Below are positions 12,109 through 23,899 of a stretch of DNA of 64,000 nt, piece by piece (the stretch's first letter is position 1; each line of letters begins with the position of its first letter). Position numbers and translations under genes: made by a program. A model generated the notes under the pieces. It saw nothing but the letters and a program-made list of their open reading frames with translations, had not been told where the DNA came from and did no database searches. The DNA comes from Ephydatia muelleri (taxonomy: Eukaryota; Porifera; Demospongiae; Spongillida; Spongillidae): NCBI GenBank assembly GCA_013339895.1, contig JABACO010000121.1:32283-96282 (forward strand), read 5' to 3'.

Positions 12109-12310
12109 ATCCAAAAGTTGCGTAAAACCTTTGATTTGGTAGAACGGTAGAAGTGATATAACTCCAGAACTGAGCATTGAAAAATAATGTTTTTCCAAAC
12201 AACATACCAATGATTAAAATGGAGTTATTAATTACTAGTAATTAAAAGTTACTGCTCAGTTTAATTAACTTTTAGCTCTGGAGTTGTATCATTTTACGCA
12301 ACTTTTGGAT
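12109..12310. mobile_element. 202-bp inverted-repeat element (MITE) inside the transposase intron
   Basis: Begins ATCCAAAAGTTGCGTAAAA (12109-12127) and ends with its exact complement TTTTACGCAACTTTTGGAT (12292-12310). The homology continues inward with TGATATAACTCCAGA against TCTGGAGTTGTATCA. It lies wholly within the second intron (12072-12710) and has no coding potential. Superfamily is uncertain; a target duplication is not obvious. Confidence 0.85.
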
Positions 12311-13038
12311 CCACCTGTACATTAAATGATCGTCTATGTGGTTAGTCATACGTATGCAATGAACTGACTGCATTTAAATTATACTTTCCATAACCATGTG
12401 TGATACATTATAATACATTTTGTTATTTCGGTAAGGTTGTCCAACTCATGCATGTTCAATATTAGTATAAACAAGTAGTGTCAAAAAACGATTTGCTTAG
12501 TGTTGGTTATGCTGCTTTTGTTTGCTATCGTATGCATATGCAATATTAATACAGTCACAAATAAAAGGGTCAATATCTTTTTTGGATTAATAGAGATAAT
12601 GTACATCGTGATAATACGCATGTAAATAATGAAACCCTATACATGATTACGTAATTTTTGTAGCACAATTTTATCTGCATGTACCAGATGATAGCAAGTA
12701 ATAATTATACCTCAGATTCTGAAGATTCACTACAGCTGGTGCTGTTCATAAGTATGGAGTCCTCACATTCTTCAATTGATGATGAATCAGAGGTGTTGGG
12801 CTCATACATATCATCTACGCTCTTCTGTCCACATAGTACGTCTGTGCAATATAAGTTGCTTATGACTATGTATGTATAAATTGGTATTGAGGGATTTACC
12901 ATCTTCAGCATTGCTGTTTGTCGTGTATCTCACGGTGCATGGATCGATGTCATATTTTGCAATATTCTGATGCTCAAAGTAAGTGGATTTACATACGTAT
13001 TCACCACAATGATGGCATAAACGTCGTTTGCCACTCAT

Positions 13039-14223
13039 TGTATACACGTACAGATCCTGGAAAAGAAGTATTCACTTGGAACAGAAATCTAAGCCTACTC
13101 ACACGCATGCAGCATTTGAGTTCTATGTGTATATATAGCGCGCGTGCTTCAGATCATGCTGCAATTTGGTAGATTATACACGTACTGTGACAGCCTAACC
13201 ATATTAGAGCCATGTTTTATGTAGCCCTTGCATGCATGGCAGCAGCAATGAGCATGTGCTCTACGAGCACAGCATGGGGGTCCCCCGTGAATCATGATAT
13301 AATTGTTGGATGTAATTTATCATTCATATGCACTATTTCGGTGTTCCGAATCCTAACAAGTTCAGCGCTTTCGCTCTACCTTGAATGCTGCATATACATC
13401 TCCCCAGTTCGACACGGAAACTCCCCCTCAATAATTAGTCACGTCACACACCCGGCCACTCGCTGAATTCTTGGATCCGCCATTGCAAGCAGTTACAGTC
13501 CATGCTCATAATACTGGCGTAAAAAACTAGCCGAGCTTGTAGTCAAATGACATGCATGATCACATACCTTTCAAATAACCGGCGTAGTAGACTCACAGTG
13601 ACAGCACGTGTGTAAGAGGTTTGGCAAATAAATTGACGGTTAATTAAAAATTAATAAGGCTGAGAATTCCCGTACTGAATTGGACGGTGAAGTTTCAAAT
13701 TTGTTATGATCTCGATAGCCGTAAGCACACGTCTTGTTGTCTGCACGGATGCGTGACTGATTGCGGATTTTGCAATCACCCGCGTGCGGACGGTCGAATT
13801 GCTGTGTGCCCACGTGTCGAGTGCAGACGAGTATCGATTAGTATGGGTGCAATATACAAGGCTGCATACGGTACACTGTCGCGCCGTGTTACCAGTAGCT
13901 TAAGTTATTATAAATATGATGAAATCAACATACATGTATCTAAACAAGTGGTTGCAAACTTGCATGACACATGTCTATATAGTGTGTCATCAATCCCTCA
14001 TGAAAGGGACATGTGTAGCTGTTGAGGAGAAGCAACAGAACGGACGCTGCTCCCCTCTGGCCCGCCTGCGCTCCCATGTACTGGATTGTAGGAATTATAT
14101 GCTGAAGTCAATATTTTATATGCAGTTCTTTGTCTGCCTAATACACTAGTACAAATGCTATCTAGCTAGAACACCTATGTAATATAACTAATCACCATAC
14201 AACCAGTGGTTATAATACAAAAG
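13039..14223. other. Upstream flank of the transposase; no gene recognised
   Basis: Should contain the transposase promoter and the right end of its element. A plus-strand frame at 13687-14025 (112 codons, Cys-rich) has no splice sites or recognisable motif and I do not call it. No CACTA-like terminus could be fixed by eye. Confidence 0.4.
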
Positions 14224-14494
14224 TCAGAATAGATAACAGAGAGATCTGGGAGGTGTAGCAGGAGATGTGGGAGATCTGGGAGGGTTAGCAATGGTGGTAG
14301 ATCTGGGAGGGTTAGCAATGGTGGTAGATCTGGGAGGGTTAGCAGTGGTGGTAGATCTGGGAGGGTTAGCAGTGGTGGTAGATCTGGGAGGGTTGGCAGT
14401 GGTGGTAAGGATATCAAGAATCAGTTTTATTCCAGGTCTCACAGACGTGGCTCTCTCTATCAATAACTGAGTACCCTCATATGAGAATTGATTT
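14224..14494 (-). CDS. Terminal exon of an NLR-type gene: last LRR plus minisatellite-encoded tail
   Basis: The exon starts after a good acceptor (ttttccccacag, exon base 14494) in phase 2 and runs to a stop at 14224. Residues NQFSYEGTQLLIERA then TSVRPGIKLILDIL look like the closing leucine-rich repeat of NLR-family receptors, whose LRRs form the sensing surface. The frame then continues through five 9-residue repeats of the type TTTANPPRS and ends SPATPPRSLCYLF. The phase fits the LRR exon at 25115-25195 and the four microexons between them, all phase 2. The Pro/Thr tail is therefore encoded by a 27-bp minisatellite. Alternative: an isolated LRR pseudo-exon. I think it is genuine, because splice site, phase and LRR sequence agree. 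Confidence 0.6.
14272..14406. repeat. 27-bp minisatellite, five copies, in frame with the NLR-type exon
   Basis: Units start at 14272, 14299, 14326, 14353 and 14380 (AGATCTGGGAGGGTTAGCA...), with a degenerate unit before them (14242-14271). Unit length is a multiple of three, so the minus-strand exon frame is kept and gives a 9-residue repeat. Copies differ by single bases. Confidence 0.95.
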
Positions 14495-15050
14495 CTGTGG
14501 GGAAAAATGTTATACAACAATAAAGTACTGAACCACACCCACCCATACATACACATATGTGACTCTAGACCACATCATATATGGATACCTTCATTTCTGC
14601 CAACTCCACTAGGCTAGTGCATGTATATTATAAGAGTGCCATTGTGTTACTTATTATGGGAGCTTGGTAATATGATGGACATGATTCTAATGCTCCCCTT
14701 CCTGTTTTGATTTACAACTCATTTAGTTACTGGACACTCCATATTCCACAACTGTTCTCAATTAGTGCACATCAATTATGAGCATGAAAGCATTACAAAA
14801 TGAATGTACTTGAACACATACAAATATGTCTACAGCTGTTATACACATACACTGAGTATCGCTGAATAGTCGGTTGTACAGGACAATTATTTATCCATAA
14901 GAACATGTAATCAGTACATCATACATTAAGGAAATCACCATAAAAGTCATAACTCTGAACTGTGTAAGTAGGTCAGTGATAGGATGTTCCATTAATCATA
15001 CAAAAGCACTGCTGTCTTAACATTTAATGTGAGCACTGACCAGAGAATGC
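14495..15050. other. Intron-like stretch, no exon seen
   Basis: AT-rich, low-complexity DNA between the terminal exon and the start of the 2.5-kb repeated units. No splice-flanked open stretch was found on either strand. Confidence 0.4.
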
Positions 15051-15673
15051 ATGCACATGAGGCTGGAGGTGTGAAGGGATGGGAAAGCTTGGGTGACACA
15101 TGTAGACACACCTTCCCTTGGGTGAGGTCAGGATGATGTGATCACAAACTGACACCTAGACACTTGGATAGCTAACACCAAATACCATGGCAACACAATA
15201 TAATGAAGTCCCCAGACCATGCCATGTGACCCTGATCATATAATGGTCCACAACCTGAAGGCTATAAGCACAGTTGATTTTATTTCAGTGGTGCCCCTAA
15301 TGAACCATGCATGACTTTTGTACTAAGGACGCAATAACTAACGGAGTGATGTGATATTGATCGTCTTTAGATGTTTTTTGAAACAATGGCCACCAAGGGG
15401 AGTGGTGGTTAAGAGGCATGTTCTCTAGGACAGCTGGGCCATTTATTATATAATAGTTTGGACAAAAAGTGGGTCACCACTGGGTCATGATGTGATAACT
15501 GACACCACTACATTTGGAGAGCACCACCCAATACCACACAACAGTTGCAACAATAAGTCATGTACATCCTAGATACAGACATAAGATGCCATCTTGTGAA
15601 TAAAAGTATTACCATAGCAACTACATAATATGAAATACAATTTCAACTAATTTGTCATTATGAAAAGACTTAC

Positions 15674-15691
15674 TTCAAGACATCCCTCAGG
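15674..15691 (-). CDS. Microexon 1 (18 nt), candidate alternative LRR exon
   Basis: On the minus strand the exon CCTGAGGGATGTCTTGAA lies between the acceptor tctctttctcttgcag and the donor gtaagtc. Read in phase 2 it gives LRDVL plus split codons. Without splicing the frame stops at once (the donor supplies TAA), so splicing is required for it to be coding. Confidence 0.55.
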
Positions 15692-16890
15692 CTGCAAGAG
15701 AAAGAGATGAACAATGATAACAGTTGCCATGCCAACATACAAGTGTAAGAATAATCAGTTTAGTCATAAGATCACATGAGGATACAACACCACAACATGC
15801 AATAAGATTGTTCACAGCAGCTGTGCCTCATGTCATAATATCTCTCAGTACACATGTTCTCTCTGACATATATGTGACCAGCAGAAGATGCAACATTGTG
15901 TAAGTATGGGTCCATCTCAGGGTATTTTCAGCAGTGCAGTTTCATGAGCATAGCAAAGGTCCAATACACATACAAGGTCATCATATAGGATGGCCATGTC
16001 ATGCAACTCTTATCAAACAATGGTCCAAAAAACCTGCAATCAATTATAGAGTGAGGTGTAAAAGAGGGGTTGCACACTTATTAAAATGTAATGACTGAAT
16101 GAGACAAGAGTGACATCGGTCTCCAAGGAAGCTTTGAAATTAATGCATTAAAACTAGCTCAGTGTTGGTAATTTGCACAACAAGAATATTATTCGATAGA
16201 CAATTTCGGGCCTAAAATTCATGCGACCAATTGCATATCACATGTCCATACAAGGTAATGAATGGCGGACATACATGTAGACCCATACATCACACCTCCA
16301 TGCAGACACACAACAGCAGACAGAGTATTGAATGTTTCCACAACATGTTTCATTCAGCACAGGAATACAATGGGTTAATACAAAATAATGTGTAAGTCAT
16401 ACATGCAGCTAGCAACATGCACGTTACAGTTCCTCAAGAATGCAATGAAAGGAGACACACTGAAAGGAAGTGTTATTTGAAGTGCCACAATTCCATTGCA
16501 TGTGAGTGCATTCACTAATGCATCCAATTAAAGGTAAAGGTGATTAGGATTAGTCACCTAGTGATAATTCATCTGACTGTTGGCCAAGCTGCTGGATAAT
16601 TACAACCCATTTTCCCATATCAGACATATGAGTGACATAAGCATTGTGTGTAAACAATGATGTCATTGTAGGACTAAGTTACCCGCATTGGCCATGTATG
16701 GCCATTGTTTATATGAACAGCTGAACAATTATGGTGACCTCACATCATTCATGAGTGCAGGCCAAGGTTGTAGTCTAAATAAAGTGCACTGGTCACTGGG
16801 TCCATATTCTGTTGTAGTTGTGCCAAACTGAATGTGCTATGCCTCCATTTCTTATAGTAGACAGCTGTTGTACTGTTGACTATGTATGAG

Positions 16891-16903
16891 GTTGCTAGGC
16901 AAC
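16891..16903. promoter_or_regulatory. X-box-like motif (RFX-type), copy 1
   Basis: GTTGCTAGGCAAC is an imperfect palindrome of the form bound by RFX winged-helix factors (known consensus GTNRCC-N-RGYAAC, here with one mismatch in the left half). It is repeated unchanged in each later unit of the array. Function is inferred from the motif alone. Confidence 0.35.
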
Positions 16904-17199
16904 ATTATGGTCTGCTGTAGGTTGGTACCAAATGTAATCAACTTCTCCCAAATAAGGATTTCTTTGGTTTGGCCTTGAAGGAGCAAACACAGTACAAGGA
17001 GGTGGCATGCACTAAAATGGTCATGCCCCAAGTTATTGTCGGAGGGATGTGTTATAAGGGTCCTTACCAATCTGTGGAGTAGAACTGTTTTGAACTGGTC
17101 TAATTAACACGCAACATTCCATTCTGCATACCATGATGTGGTACTCATCTGAGAAAACTGCATTTTTGCAGAACCAGTCTGCTCTCCCCTTATGTCTTC

Positions 17200-17412
17200 C
17201 ACTACCCCACACCTAACCCTCTCCTCTACTCCCTCTTCCCTCTCCCACCTTCCCCTTACTCCCTCCCCTCCTATCACACCACCTTGAAACCACTCCCTCA
17301 CCTTCCACCCTTCCCACTTCTCGTTTCTCCCATCCCATGCCCTCCTGCAAAAGGGGAAGGGATGGGTGTGAGGGGAGGGAGGAGGGGATGGAAGGAAGGT
17401 GGAGTGGGCGAG
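17200..17412. repeat. Mirror/inverted pyrimidine-purine block, copy 1
   Basis: About 130 bases of C/T on the plus strand (CCCTCTCCTCTACTCCCTCT...) followed by a G/A arm (GGGAAGGGATGGGTGTGAGG...) that is an imperfect complement. Such blocks can form triplex or cruciform DNA. The long Ser/Pro-rich frames here are composition artefacts. Confidence 0.8.
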
Positions 17413-18222
17413 AACTTTCACTGTACACATTTGCAACCTTTTCTATTTTTATTTAGCCAATATCTATGGTGGTAAGATACCAGTGATCCAGATATAAACC
17501 ATGCATGCAGTTGGGTATCTGACGTTAACTGATTGAATTTAGCGATCATTCAGTTCATCTACAAAGGAGTGAAGGTTGGCTCAGCAATGGATGGCAACAG
17601 CCTTTGATCGTCCAACCATCTGCCATTATGACTTGTCTATGTAATGGAAAATCCCCGACCTGTTCTCTGCCTTTTATATGTGTATTTGCACAGGGCCATG
17701 ACATTTTGGAGAGCTCACTAAATACCATGGCAACACAATAGAATAAAGTCCCCAGACCATGTCATGTGACCCTGATCATATAATGGTCCACAACCTGAAG
17801 GCTATAAGCACAGTTGATTTTAGTTCAGTGGTACCCCTAATGAACCATGTGTGACTTTGTACCAAGTTAAATTTACTAAGGACGCAATAACTAACGGAGT
17901 GATGTGATATTTGGAATTAGTGGTCGTCTTTAGATGCTTTTTGAAACTATGGCCACCAAAAGGAGTGGTTAAGAGGCATTCTCTAGGACAGCTGGGCCAT
18001 TTATTATATAATAGTTTGGACAAAAAGTGGGTCACCACTGGGTCATGATTTGATACCTGACACCACTACATTTGGAGAGCACCACCAAATACCACACAAT
18101 AGTTGCAACAATAAGTCATGTACATCCTAGATACAGACATAAGATGCCATCTTGTGAATAAAAGTATTACCATAGCAACCACATAGCATGTAATACTAAT
18201 TGGTCACTATGAAAAGACTTAC

Positions 18223-18240
18223 CTCCAGGGAGTCTCCAGG
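18223..18240 (-). CDS. Microexon 2 (18 nt), candidate alternative LRR exon
   Basis: Minus-strand exon CCTGGAGACTCCCTGGAG between acceptor tctctttctcttgtag and donor gtaagtc. In phase 2 it reads LETPW plus split codons. Flanks match microexon 1 almost base for base, while about half of the 18 exon bases differ. Confidence 0.55.
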
Positions 18241-20028
18241 CTACAAGAGAAAGAGATGAACAATGATAACAGTTGCCATGCCAACATACAAGTGTAAGAA
18301 TAATCAGTTTAGTCATGAGATCACATGAGGATACAACACCACAACATGCAATAAGATTGTTCACAGCAGCTGTGCCTCATGTCATAATATCTCTCAGTAC
18401 ACATGTTCTCTCTTACATATATGTGACCAGCAGAAGATGCTACATTGTGTAAGTATGGGTCCATCTCAGGGTATAACACATACTGTAGTTAATTTGACAT
18501 TCATAATGCAAATAACACAGGTGATGAACATATCATTAGACAAACGGAAGGGGGGAGCACATGCCCCTGGATCCACCTCTGGGTTCAATGACACACCCAA
18601 ACGATGAACCATGCATGGCAGTGTGGTTCTAACATTGTAATGTGAGGTGGTACAATATTTAGTAGCACTAAGGTTGTGTGTCCACACCACCAGAAAGTGG
18701 AACTACCAAACACAGGATAGTTGCTCAACATTAACCCTCGTACATCAACTGCCCCATTGCATATCACATGTCCATACAAGGTAATGAATGGCGGACATAC
18801 ATGTAGACCCATACATCACACCTCCATGCAGACACACAACAGCAGACAGAGTATTGAATGTTTCCACAACATGTTTCATTCAGCACAGGAATACAATAGG
18901 TTAATACAAAATAATGTGCAAGTCATTCATGCAGCTAGCAACATGCACGTTACAGTTCCTCAAGAATGCAATGAAAGGAGACACACTGAAAGGAAGTGTT
19001 ATTTGAAGTGCCACAATTCCATTGCATGTGAATGCATTCACTAATGCATCCAATTAAAGGTAAAGGTGATTAGGATTAGTCACCTAGTGATAATTCATCT
19101 GACTGTTGGCCAAGCTGCTGGATAATTACAACCCATTTTCCCATATCAGACATATGAGTGACATAAGCATTGTGTGTAAACAATGATGTCATTGTAGGAC
19201 TGTCTGTTACACATTGGCCATGTATGGCCATTGTTTATATGAACAGCTGTAGCACTTATGGTGACCTCACAGCATTCATGAGTGAATCTCAGGGTGTTTC
19301 CAGCAGTGCAGTTTCATGAACATAGCAAAGGTGCAATACACATACAAGGCATCATATAGGATGGCCATGTCATGCAACTCTTATCAAAGCATGGTCCACA
19401 AAACCTGCAACCTGATAGAGTTGATTTTACTTTAGTGCTTCCAGAGGATGGTCCGGAAAGGGGGCGGGGCACCCTTATTACAAGTTAATTGTAGAGTGGA
19501 ACCATGCTCCAAGGTAGTTTTGAAATTAAAGTGTAAAAAAAATAGTAGATCAGTGGGGGTATTTTTAAGACAAATGTATTTTTCACAACACACATCCATA
19601 AATGCTGGCCTAACGTTTATGCGACCAAAGCTGCTATGTGGTGCACTGGACCTCTCCATCGCTTGCCGCTTCACGGGAACATACTGTAGTTAATTGTACA
19701 TTCATAATGCAAGTAACTCTTTTGCAGGCAAGCCAATTTTACAGTACACATGTAGTGCAAAGAAAAGTGTTGCACATTGCAGGAAAGCGTAGTTAGCAAA
19801 CAACTTACACTAGATATGACGAGGAAACAGAATGTAGACTTGTGCATCACACCTCCATGCAGGCACACAACAGCAGACACTTGGTATGTTATTCTTGGTG
19901 GAGCAGTGATGTGCATATACTAGCTATCTGGGTTAGCTTGCACAAGTAAATGTAGTGGTGCACAAGTAAATGTCCAAAGCCCCCATTTCGTGTAGTAGAC
20001 AGCTGTTGTACTGTTGACTATGTATGAG

Positions 20029-20041
20029 GTTGCTAGGCAAC
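20029..20041. promoter_or_regulatory. X-box-like motif, copy 2
   Basis: Identical GTTGCTAGGCAAC at the equivalent place in the second unit of the array. Confidence 0.35.
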
Positions 20042-20334
20042 ACTATGGTCTGCTGTAGGTTGGTACCAAATTTAATCAACTTCTCCCATATAAGGATTTC
20101 TTTGGTTTGGCTTTGAAGGAGCAAACACAGTACAAGGAGGTGGCATGCACTAAAATGGTCATGCCCCAAGTTATTGTCCGAGGGATGTGTTATAAGGTCC
20201 TTACCAATCTGTGGAGTAGAACTGTTTTGAAATGGTCTAATCAACACGCAACATTCCATTCTGCATACCATGATGTGGTACTCATCTGTGAGAACTGAAT
20301 TTTTGCAGAACCAGTCTGCTCTCCCCTCATGTCT

Positions 20335-20548
20335 TCCAGTACCCCCACCCAACCCTCTCCTCCACTCCCTCTTCCCTCTCCCACCTTCCCCTTACTCCCT
20401 CCCCTCCTATCACACCACCTTGAAACCACTCCCTCACCTTCCACCCTTCCCACTTCTCGTTTCTCCCATCCCATGCCCTCCTGCAAAAGGGGAAGGGATG
20501 GGTGTGAGGTGAGGGAGGAGGGGATGGAAGGAAGGTGGAGTGGGCGAG
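20335..20548. repeat. Pyrimidine-purine block, copy 2
   Basis: Same arrangement as the block at 17200, with few changes. Confidence 0.8.
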
Positions 20549-21387
20549 AACTTTCACTGTACACATTTGCAACCTTTTCTATTTTTATTTAGCCAATATC
20601 TATGGTGGTAAGATACCAGTGATCCAGATATAAACCATGCATGCAGTTGGGTATCTGACGTTAACTGATTGAATTTAGCGATCATTCAGTTCATCTACAA
20701 AGGAGTGAAGGTTGGCTCAGCAATGGATGGCAACAGCCTTTGATCGTCCAACCATCAGCCATTATGACTTGTCTATGTAATGGAAAATCCCCGACCTGTT
20801 TTTCTGCCTTTTATATGCATATTTGCACATGGCCATGACATTTTGGAGAGCTCACTAAATACCATGGCAACACAATAGAATAAAGTCCCCAGACCATGTC
20901 ATGTGACCCTGATCATATAATGGTCCACAACCTGAAGGCTATAAGCACAGTTGATTTTAGTTCAGTGGTACCCCTAATGAACCATGTGTGACTTTGTACC
21001 AAGTTAAATTTACTAAGGACGCAAGAACAAATGGAGTGATGTGATATTTGGAATTAGTATTAATGGTGTACAAAATGTGCTGTGCATGGTGGTCATCTTT
21101 AGATGTGTTTTGAAACTAGTGGCAACCAAGGGGAGTGGTTAAGGGACATGCTCCCTAGGACAGTTGGGCCATTTATTTATTAATTGTTAGGAAAAATTAG
21201 AGGTCACCACTGAGTCATGATATGATAACTGACACCACTACATTTGGAGAGCACCACCAAATACCACACAATAGTCCCAACACACAGTCCCAGACCATAA
21301 GATGCCATTGTGAAATGACCACTATAAAAGTCTTACACAGCAACTACATACATGTATGTAATGCAACTGTCACTTTGAAAAACTTAC

Positions 21388-21405
21388 ATACTCTTAAGCC
21401 TCATG
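21388..21405 (-). CDS. Microexon 3 (18 nt), candidate alternative LRR exon
   Basis: Minus-strand exon CATGAGGCTTAAGAGTAT between acceptor tctctctctcttgcag and donor gtaagttt. Only the phase 2 frame is open (MRLKS plus split codons), the same frame as in the other copies; the other two frames contain stops. This is the most divergent copy. Confidence 0.55.
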
Positions 21406-22548
21406 CTGCAAGAGAGAGAGATGAGCAATGATAACAGTTGCCATGCCAACATACAAGTGTAAGAATAATCAGTTTAGTCATAAGATCACATGAGGATACA
21501 ACACCACAACATGCAATATGATTGTTCACAACAGCTGTGCCTCATGTCATAATATCTCTCAGTACACATGTTCTCTCTTACATATATGTGACCAGCAGAA
21601 GATGCTACATTGTGTAAGTATGGGTCCATCTCAGGGTATAACACATACTGTAGTTAATTTGACATTCATAATGCAAATAACTCATGTGATGAATATATCA
21701 TTAGATAAACCGAAGGGGAGAACACATGACCCTGGATCCACCTCTGGGATCAATGACACACCCAAACGATGAACCATGCATGGCAGTGTGGTTCTAACAT
21801 TGTAATGTGAGGTGGTACAATATTTAGTAGCACTAAGGTTGTGTGTCCACACCACCAGAAAGTGGAACTAACTAGGATAGTTGCTAAACATTAACCCTCG
21901 TACATCAACTGCCCCATTGCATATCACATGTCCATACAAGGTAATGAATGGCGGACATACATGTAGACCCATACATCACACCTCCATGCAGACACACAAC
22001 AGCAGACAGAGTATTGAATGTTTCCACAACATGTTTCATTCAGCACAGGAATACAATAGGTTAATACAAAATAATGTGTAAGTCATTCATGCAGCTAGCA
22101 ACATGCACGTTACAGTTCCTCAAGAATGCAATGAAAGGAGACACACTGAAAGGAAGTGTTATTTGAAGTGCCACAATTCCATTGCAAGTGAGTGCATTCA
22201 CTAATGCATCCAATTAAAGGTAAAGGTGATTAGGATTAGTCACCTAGTGATAATTCATCTGACTGTTGGCCAAGCTGCTGGATAATTACAAGCCATATCA
22301 GATGACATAAGCATTGTGTGTAAACTGTCTGTAGAAGTTTCCCACATTGGCCATGTATGGCCATTGTTTATATGAACAGCTGTAACAATTATGGTGACCT
22401 CACACCATTTGAGTGCAGGCCAAGGTTGTAGTCTAAATAAAGTGCACTGGTCACTGGGTCCATATTCTGTTGTAGTTGTGCAAAACTAAATGTGCTATGC
22501 CTCCATTTCGTGTAGTAGACAGCTGTTGTACTGTTGACTATGTATGAG

Positions 22549-22561
22549 GTTGCTAGGCAAC
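22549..22561. promoter_or_regulatory. X-box-like motif, copy 3
   Basis: Identical GTTGCTAGGCAAC in the third unit of the array. Confidence 0.35.
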
Positions 22562-22859
22562 ACTATGGTCTGCTGTAGGTTGATACCAAAGTTAATCAGC
22601 TTCTCCCATATAAGGATTTCTTTGGTTTGGCCTTGAAGGAGCAAACACAGTATAAGGAGGTGGCATGCACTAAAATGGTCTTGCCCCAAGTTATTGTCCG
22701 AGGGATGTGTTATAAGGTCCTTACCAATCTGTGGAGTAGAGCTGTTTTGAAATGGTCTAATCAACACGCAACATTCCATTCTGCATACCATGATGTGGTA
22801 CTCATCTGAGAAAACTGCATTTTTGCAGAACCAGTCTGCTCTCCCCTTATGTCTTCCAG

Positions 22860-23068
22860 TACCCCACACCTAACCCTCCCCTCCACTCCCTCTTCCCTCT
22901 CCCACCTTCCCCTTACTCCCTCCCCTCCTATCACACCACCTTGAAACCACTCCCTCACCTTCCACCCTTCCCACTTCTCGTTTCTCCCATCCCATGCCCT
23001 CCTGCTAAAGTGGAAGGGATGGGTGTGAGGTGAGGGAGGAGGGGATGGAAGGAAGGTGGAGTGGGCGA
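22860..23068. repeat. Pyrimidine-purine block, copy 3
   Basis: Third copy of the C/T then G/A block, with a one-base change in the loop (CTGCTAAAGTGG). Confidence 0.8.
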
Positions 23069-23881
23069 GAACTTTCACTGTACACATTTGCAACCTTTTC
23101 TATTTTTATTTAGCCAATATCTATGGTGGTAAGATACCAGTGATCCAGATATAAACCATGCATGCAGTTGGGTATCTGACGTTAACTGATTGAATTTAGC
23201 GATCATTCAGTTCATCTACAAAGGAGTGAAGGTTGGCTCAGCAATGGATGGCAACAGCCTTTGATCGTCCAACCATCAGCCATTATGACTTGTCTATGTA
23301 ATGGAAAATCCCCGACCTGTTTTCTGCCTTTTATATGCATATTTGCACAGGGCCATGACATTTTGGAGAGCTCACTAAATACCCTGGCAACACAATAGAA
23401 TAAAGTCCCCAGACCATGTCATGTGACCCTGATCATATAATGGTCCACAACCTGAAGGCTATAAGCACAGTTGATTTTAGTTCAGTGGTACCCCTAATGA
23501 ACCATGTGTGACTTTGTACCAAATAAAATTTACTAAGGACGCAAGAACTAATGGAGTGATGTGATATTTGAAATTAGTGGTTGTCTTTAGATGCTTTTTG
23601 AAACTATGGCCACCAAGGGGAGTGGTTAAGAGGCATGCTCCCCAGGACAGCTGGGCCATTTATTAAATAATAGTTTGGACAAAAAGTGGGTCACCACTGG
23701 GTCATGATGTGATAACTGACACCACTACATTTGGAGAGCACCACCAAATACCACACAACAGTTGCAACAATAAGTCATGTACATCCTAGATACAGACATA
23801 AGATGCCATCTTGTGAATAAAAATATTACCATAGCAACTACATAACATGTAATACTAATTGGTCACTATGAAAAGACTTAC

Positions 23882-23899
23882 ATCCCAGTAGGCTCCAGG
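23882..23899 (-). CDS. Microexon 4 (18 nt), candidate alternative LRR exon
   Basis: Minus-strand exon CCTGGAGCCTACTGGGAT between acceptor tctctttctcttgtag and donor gtaagtc. In phase 2 it reads LEPTG plus split codons. It lies in the partial fourth unit, nearest to the upstream LRR exon at 25115-25195. Confidence 0.55.

Larger units (their letters stand above)
9541..13038 (-). mobile_element. CACTA/EnSpm-type (tnp2 family) transposase gene, three exons, frameshifted near its C-terminus
   Basis: Exons on the minus strand: 13038-12900, 12841-12711, and 12071 onward. Exon 1 starts MSGKRRLCHHCGEYVCKSTY, a zinc-binding-like N-terminus (C..C) typical of animal tnp2 proteins. Exon 3 carries the tnp2 core in order: GLGCDWFQPYKHVTYSIGV, NVILLGLIPG, LALICVMCDIPATRKVCGFA, the Cys pair in GCSKCLKEF, MHVIDPMHNILLGTPKHIM, and YGFWCFSFERFNGTLGDYF. 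These match the known Transposase_21 family used for cut-and-paste transposition. The frame stops at 9906. A second frame below it (starting about 9920, ending 9541) carries the usual C-terminal domain, including ISCFIPIQRILGICA, so the gene is broken there. The break coincides with an imperfect 14-bp tandem duplication (ATGCCCT at 9921 and again at 9935). The terminal CACTA inverted repeats were not located. Confidence 0.9.

Noticed and set aside
13687-14025. 112-codon Cys-rich plus-strand frame
   Set aside because: No splice sites, motif or neighbours support it. Cys content follows TGC/TGT-rich sequence.
17056-17085. Four-base exon between ctccacag and gtaagg on the minus strand (also in the later array copies)
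   Set aside because: A 4-nt exon with no frame constraint cannot be told from chance.
17104-17475. Ser/Pro-rich and Gly/Glu-rich frames in the pyrimidine-purine blocks (also at 20241-20592 and 22761-23093)
   Set aside because: Strong base-composition bias keeps all frames open on both strands.
19933-20352. Roughly 60-140 codon frames conserved in three array copies on both strands
   Set aside because: Copies are too recent for conservation to mean much. One copy is shifted by one base, and there is no domain or coherent splice structure.
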